Part shown: positions 31,191 to 34,669 of the stretch, in pieces
How positions within the stretch are numbered: the first letter of the stretch is position 1
How the letters are laid out: each line of letters starts with the position of its first letter
Origin: Caldilineaceae bacterium
GTDB lineage: Bacteria; Chloroflexota; Anaerolineae; Caldilineales; Caldilineaceae
Reading direction: 5' to 3'
Assembly (NCBI GenBank): GCA_023384455.1
Contig: JAHDWH010000044.1
Location: 1-34,669 of the forward strand
DNA length: 34,669 bases
Program-made: the position numbers and the translations under genes
Notes under the pieces: generated by a model
Databases searched by the model: none
What the model saw: only the letters and a program-made list of their open reading frames with translations
What the model was told of the DNA's origin: nothing

Positions 31191-32195
31191 CTATTGCCTG
31201 GCCTGGACCATTTGAACCGCTACGTCGATGGCCGCCAGCATACTCTCCTCGCTGGCAATGCCCTTCCCCGCAATATCAAAGGCTGTGCCGTGATCCACGG
31301 ATGTACGGATGATGGGCAGACCGATGCTCACATTCACCCCGCTGTCAAAGGCCAGCAATTTCATCGGAATATGGCCCTGGTCGTGGTACATCGCCACCAC
31401 AATATCAAATTCCCCTTTGGTGGCCCGCAGAAAGACCGTATCCGGCGGCTGGGGATCGCTCACATTCCAGCCCCGTTGACGGGCCAGGACAATGGCAGGC
31501 TGCACCTGTTCCGCCTCCTGATTGCCGAAAAGACCGTTCTCGCTGGCGTGGGGGTTCAGCCCGGCGATGGCAATACGCGGTTGGGGAATGCCCAGGCTTG
31601 CGCAGGCGTGCTGGGCCAGAGCGATGACCTCCAGCACCCGCTCGGTTGTCACCCGGCGGACGGCTTCGGCCAGGGAGACGTGGGTACTCACGTGTACCAC
31701 CCGCAGCTTTGGCCCCACCAGCAACATAGAAATTCGTTCGGCCTTTGTGCGCTCGGCCAGCAGTTCCGTGTGGCCGGGGTAGTGGAAACCGGCCTTGTGC
31801 ATCGCGCCTTTGTTCAGCGGCGCGGTGACAATCCCATCCACTGCGCCGGCCAGGGCCAGATCGCAGGCGCGGAAGACATATTCCACCGCGGCTTTGCCCG
31901 CGGCTGCGCTCACCTGACCTACCGGTATCTCCGCCGGGTCGGCGTTGCCCAAATCCAGCAGCGACAGCGTGCCCGACGCATAGCGCCCTTCTGCCGGGTC
32001 GGTGATCGTTTCCACCGGCGGCAGAGGACGTTCCAGCCAGGCAGCGGCACGGGCCAGAATGCGCCGGTCACCGATTACCAGAGGGCGGCAGCGCGCAAAG
32101 AGAGCGGCGTGGCGCAGCGCTTTTAGTATCACTTCCGGACCGATTCCCGCGGGGTCGCCCAGGGTAAGGGCGAGCAGAGGGCGTTCACTTTTCAT
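31191..32195 (-). CDS. pdxA: 4-hydroxythreonine-4-phosphate dehydrogenase (PdxA family)
   Basis: The 334-residue product has the PdxA motifs: TLGDPAGIGPEV (11-22), the metal-binding His172 (STHVSL), His216 (NPHASENG) and His271 (MYHDQGHIPMK), and GLPIIRTSVDHGTAFDIAGK. It oxidises 4-hydroxythreonine-4-phosphate in pyridoxal phosphate synthesis, though close relatives act on D-erythronate or D-threonate phosphate and the two cannot be split here. No other pdx gene is nearby. Its ATG overlaps the stop of the antitoxin-like gene upstream (ATGA), an unusual coupling for a vitamin gene. Confidence 0.87.
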   Translation of the reverse strand: MKSERPLLALTLGDPAGIGPEVILKALRHAALFARCRPLVIGDRRILARAAAWLERPLPPVETITDPAEGRYASGTLSLLDLGNADPAEIPVGQVSAAAGKAAVEYVFRACDLALAGAVDGIVTAPLNKGAMHKAGFHYPGHTELLAERTKAERISMLLVGPKLRVVHVSTHVSLAEAVRRVTTERVLEVIALAQHACASLGIPQPRIAIAGLNPHASENGLFGNQEAEQVQPAIVLARQRGWNVSDPQPPDTVFLRATKGEFDIVVAMYHDQGHIPMKLLAFDSGVNVSIGLPIIRTSVDHGTAFDIAGKGIASEESMLAAIDVAVQMVQARQ

Positions 32196-32452
32196 ATTTT
32201 ATCCTGACGGTTGATCGCATCCAAACAGTTGCGCCATGCAATAGAATCTTCCCAGTCCGGGTGTTCGGAGCCTTCTCCGCGATCGAGCCGCTGCTCAAGA
32301 TCTTCAAGCGATAGCCCATACTGCTGTTCATACCGCTGAATCTGCGCGCGCAGAAAATTTTCCCGGTTGCGGATATCTTCGAGCATATCCGTCAGTGAAC
32401 GCCGCGATAATTCTGGAGGCAACTTTTCTAGCATTACAGCATTAACGGCCAT
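32192..32452 (-). CDS. Antitoxin-like small protein, paralogue of 20570-20911
   Basis: The 86-residue helical, acidic product has RAQIQRYEQQYGLSLEDLEQ and HPDWEDSIAWRNCLDAI, matching the YG and DW-S-W regions of the protein encoded at 20570-20911. That copy is followed by a TumE-like gene; this one is followed by pdxA and no toxin gene. AGGATG precedes the start. It is probably an orphan antitoxin-type protein or a remnant of a lost pair. Confidence 0.65.
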   Translation of the reverse strand: MAVNAVMLEKLPPELSRRSLTDMLEDIRNRENFLRAQIQRYEQQYGLSLEDLEQRLDRGEGSEHPDWEDSIAWRNCLDAINRQDKI

Positions 32453-32560
32453 TTAGCACATCCTTTCGCAAGACACCGTTTTACTACATTGCTATCCTAC
32501 CACCAACGCCGGGACAGGTCAACGACGGCGCGCTCCCCATCTTGCGCATCCCCGCCAAAC

Positions 32561-32569
32561 TGGTACACT
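32561..32569 (+). promoter_or_regulatory. Candidate extended -10 promoter for the oxidoreductase gene
   Basis: TGG-TACACT fits the extended -10 form. TTGCGC lies 16 bases upstream as a weak -35. The predicted leader would contain the hairpin at 32584-32625. Confidence 0.4.
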
Positions 32570-32583
32570 TGTGATCAGTTTCA

Positions 32584-32625
32584 CAACCCTGGGGCAGCCA
32601 CAGTCTCCGGCTGCCTCTGGGGTTG
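32584..32625 (+). promoter_or_regulatory. Leader hairpin before the oxidoreductase gene
   Basis: CAACCC-TGG-GGCAGCC pairs with GGCTGCC-TCTG-GGGTTG, giving two helices of six and seven base pairs around a small internal loop. It ends 18 bases before the GGAGG ribosome site. No T tract. A regulatory leader role is possible; no known riboswitch class is recognised. Confidence 0.4.
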
Positions 32626-32655
32626 AACTATCAAATTACAATCGGAGGAACTCTG

Positions 32656-33651
32656 ATGAAAAATGTTGCATTGATCGGCTGTGCCCACATCCACACACCG
32701 GGTTTTGTCAAACGGTTGCAGGCTCGGTCCGATGTCAAGACCGTCGCCGTCTGGGACCCGGACCGGGCCCGCTCGGAGAAGCGGGGCGCGGAGTTGAACG
32801 CGCCAGTCATCGACGATCCGTCGGTCGTCTGGGCAGACAGCAGCATCGAAGGGGTGATCATCTGCTCGGAGACGGACATCCATCAGGAGTTGGTGCTGGC
32901 CGCCGCCGGCGCGGGCAAACATCTCTTTGTCGAAAAACCCCTGGGTCTGGGCAAAAGTGATGCCGACGCGATGGCGGCAGCCATCGAAAAGGCTGGGGTT
33001 CTCTTCCAGACCGGCTATTTCCAGCGGGGCATCCCGGCCCATCTCTTTCTCAAAGAGCAGGTAGAAGCCGGTACATTCGGCCAGATTACCCGTGTGCGGG
33101 CCAGCAATTGTCACAGCGGCTCTCTGGGCGACTGGTTCACCCCCGAATGGCTGTGGATGACCGATGTGAAGCGGGGCGGCGTGGCAGCCTTTGGGGATTT
33201 GGGAACCCACGCCCTGGACCTGCTGATCTGGATGTTCGGCGATGTGCGGCGGGTGGTGGCCGAGACGCAAGTGGTGACGGGCAAATATGGCCCCGCCTGT
33301 GACGAGAGCGGCGAGGCACTCATCCGTTTCACCAGCGGCGTCATCGGCAGCCTGGCCGCGGGCTGGGTAGACGTGGCCGATCCGGTCACCTTTGAGATCA
33401 GCGGGACCGAAGGCCACGCCTGGGTGTACAACCGCAGCGAAGTCTATGTCAAGAGCGAGAAATTGGGCAGCGACGGCCAAGAACCCTACACTTCTCTGCC
33501 GGAAGCCTGGCCCCACGCCTTCGAGCTTTTCCTGGACGCGCTCAACGGTAAAGATGTTCTGCTGGTGAGGGCCCGGGAAGCCGCCTATCGCAGTGCGGTG
33601 ATGGAGTCGATGTACCGCTCCGCGGCGGCAGGTAGCTGGCAAGCTGTCTAG
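32656..33651 (+). CDS. Gfo/Idh/MocA-family oxidoreductase
   Basis: The 331-residue product has an N-terminal Rossmann domain (VALIGCAHIHTPGFVKRL), the family motif EKPLG (93-97) with the catalytic-region Lys, and a C-terminal GFO/IDH/MocA domain (GGVAAFGDLGTHALDLLIWM, with the GTHALD motif). It oxidises or reduces a sugar or inositol derivative with NAD(P); the substrate is unknown. The nucleotide loop has CAHIHTPG in place of the common GxGxxG, seen in some subgroups. GGAGG precedes the ATG at 32656. Confidence 0.9.
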   Translation: MKNVALIGCAHIHTPGFVKRLQARSDVKTVAVWDPDRARSEKRGAELNAPVIDDPSVVWADSSIEGVIICSETDIHQELVLAAAGAGKHLFVEKPLGLGKSDADAMAAAIEKAGVLFQTGYFQRGIPAHLFLKEQVEAGTFGQITRVRASNCHSGSLGDWFTPEWLWMTDVKRGGVAAFGDLGTHALDLLIWMFGDVRRVVAETQVVTGKYGPACDESGEALIRFTSGVIGSLAAGWVDVADPVTFEISGTEGHAWVYNRSEVYVKSEKLGSDGQEPYTSLPEAWPHAFELFLDALNGKDVLLVRAREAAYRSAVMESMYRSAAAGSWQAV

Positions 33652-33707
33652 GGGAAGAGCGCAGAGAGTACGCAGAAATGGCATCGGTGCATCTGGAAGG
33701 AGCTGGG

Positions 33708-34658
33708 ATGACAACTGTCCACGACAGTGGGTACAAATTTCTCTTCTCCAACCGCACCATCTTTCGGCAGTTGATGGAAAGTTTTGTCGATCAGCCCTGG
33801 ATCCGCCAATTGGATTTTGACCGGGCCGAGAAGATCGACAAATCCTTCATCGACGAGGACTTCCGGGAGCGGGAGAGTGACCTGATCTACCGCATCCCCT
33901 TTGGCGACGAGGATGTCTACGTCTACATCCTCCTGGAATTCCAGTCCAGCGTGGACCCAATGATGGCATTGCGGGTGCTCAACTACGTTGTCAGCCTCTA
34001 TATGGAGCTAAGCCGCAGCCAGCATCCCCCAAAACTGCCTCCAGTTTTTCCGATTGTGTTGTATAATGGGGAAAGACGCTGGACCGCGGCCACAGAAATC
34101 GCAGACCTGATCGAGAGCGAACCACCCCTGGGCGACTACAGCCTCCACTTTCGCTACTTCAAGCTGGCAGAGAATGAGCTGAGTCAAGAGGCGTTGCAAA
34201 ACATTGGCAATATCGTCTCCACGCTCTTTCTGGCCGAATCCCAAATCGAGTGGGGCGGGTTGTTGAGCGGACTGGTGGATCTGTTTGAGCAGGAAGATGA
34301 CAAGCAGGCGGTCTCGTTACTGATCAATTGGTTCAGGCAGATGGCGCTGTACAGGCGCATCAGAGTGGAAGACTATAGAGAGTTGGAAGAGGTCTATCGT
34401 TCGAGTGAGGAGGTGAGAATGATGCTGGCATTTGAGCTACACGAACAGGCATTGGTCGAGAAGGGTCGTGAAGAAGGGCGTGAAGAAGGGCGCGAAGAAG
34501 GGCGTGAGGAAAGCCAGGCCAGGATTGTGCTGGCCATGGCCCACCGCGGCTTTGCCCAAGATATAATCGCCGATCTGGTCGAATTGACTCTGGCCGAAGT
34601 CCGCTCAATCATTGACAGCGCGACAAATCCTGCGCCCGAAAACGCCGCCCCCGAATGA
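33708..34658 (+). CDS. Rpn-type PD-(D/E)XK nuclease family protein
   Basis: The 316-residue product belongs to the Rpn/Transposase_31 nuclease-like family: DSGYKFLFSN at the start, then the catalytic core with Asp58 (RESDLIYRI) and Glu77-x-Gln79 (YVYILLEFQSS), and later PIVLYNGERRW. The C-terminus has four tandem GREE units and a small helical domain (ARIVLAMAHRGFAQDIIADL), typical of the family. In E. coli Rpn proteins promote RecA-independent recombination and some are toxic. No transposon ends are seen. The start at 33708 is preferred because AGGAG precedes it; an ATG at 33678 has no such site. Confidence 0.85.
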   Translation: MTTVHDSGYKFLFSNRTIFRQLMESFVDQPWIRQLDFDRAEKIDKSFIDEDFRERESDLIYRIPFGDEDVYVYILLEFQSSVDPMMALRVLNYVVSLYMELSRSQHPPKLPPVFPIVLYNGERRWTAATEIADLIESEPPLGDYSLHFRYFKLAENELSQEALQNIGNIVSTLFLAESQIEWGGLLSGLVDLFEQEDDKQAVSLLINWFRQMALYRRIRVEDYRELEEVYRSSEEVRMMLAFELHEQALVEKGREEGREEGREEGREESQARIVLAMAHRGFAQDIIADLVELTLAEVRSIIDSATNPAPENAAPE

Positions 34659-34669
34659 TCGGGAGAAAA

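Noticed and set aside
32584-32625. Known riboswitch in the oxidoreductase leader
   Set aside because: Only one imperfect hairpin is visible, without the conserved core of any class I can recognise; kept as a low-confidence leader structure.

Overview
The window looks like chromosome from a GC-rich, heterotrophic bacterium, most likely a Chloroflexota (Anaerolineae/Caldilineae-type). Pointers are acyl-CoA dehydrogenases and ATP-type PEP carboxykinase (not cyanobacterial), secreted S8 proteases with a Thr-Pro linker, a HAS-barrel/HerA pair, many stand-alone toxin-antitoxin-like genes, and spacers filled with short-period repeats. The phylum call is an inference from gene style; no rRNA or tRNA gene is present to anchor it.

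Layout. Positions 1-3774 (minus strand) are the tail of an exopolysaccharide cluster: a chorismate mutase-like gene overlapping a GT4 glycosyltransferase, then a HicB-like orphan, a DUF5678-like small protein and two Wzz-type chain-length proteins. Positions 4121-7399 (plus) hold two acyl-CoA dehydrogenases and a GNAT acetyltransferase. A large secreted S8 protease with a seven-motif propeller-like tail follows (7666-10284), converging on an MFS exporter. pckA (11719) has a two-site palindromic operator candidate. era (13742) and mutS2 (15100) are housekeeping genes. From 17688 comes a membrane/envelope run: GT2, a DUF5678-like protein, a retropepsin-like protease and an LPG-synthase-TM/flippase-like protein. 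From 20570, a three-gene overlapping unit couples an antitoxin-like protein, a TumE-like (DUF6516) protein and an HD hydrolase. A second S8 protease (22128) and ygfZ (24595) follow.

Positions 25561-26105 are a scar: nested palindromic elements, a 5'-truncated histidine kinase remnant and a bidirectional terminator facing trxB (minus). After a HAD phosphatase (minus), the HAS-barrel gene and herA flank a rearranged toxin-antitoxin cassette: an ORF whose N-terminus is a truncated DUF433 fused to a complete DUF4258, followed by a YgiT-like partner with no cysteines. The right end holds an antitoxin-like orphan overlapping pdxA (minus), a Gfo/Idh/MocA oxidoreductase and an Rpn-type PD-(D/E)XK nuclease.

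The strongest cross-window pattern is in the spacers. At least six copies of a GTGAAAC-heptamer hairpin, three copies of a C-rich/G-rich element, two copies of a larger nested palindrome, and several pure heptamer tracts lie between genes and not inside them. The most gene-like novelty is the DUF433-DUF4258 fusion with its cysteine-free partner inside the herA locus. All family assignments are from recognised motifs in the translations; no database search was possible.
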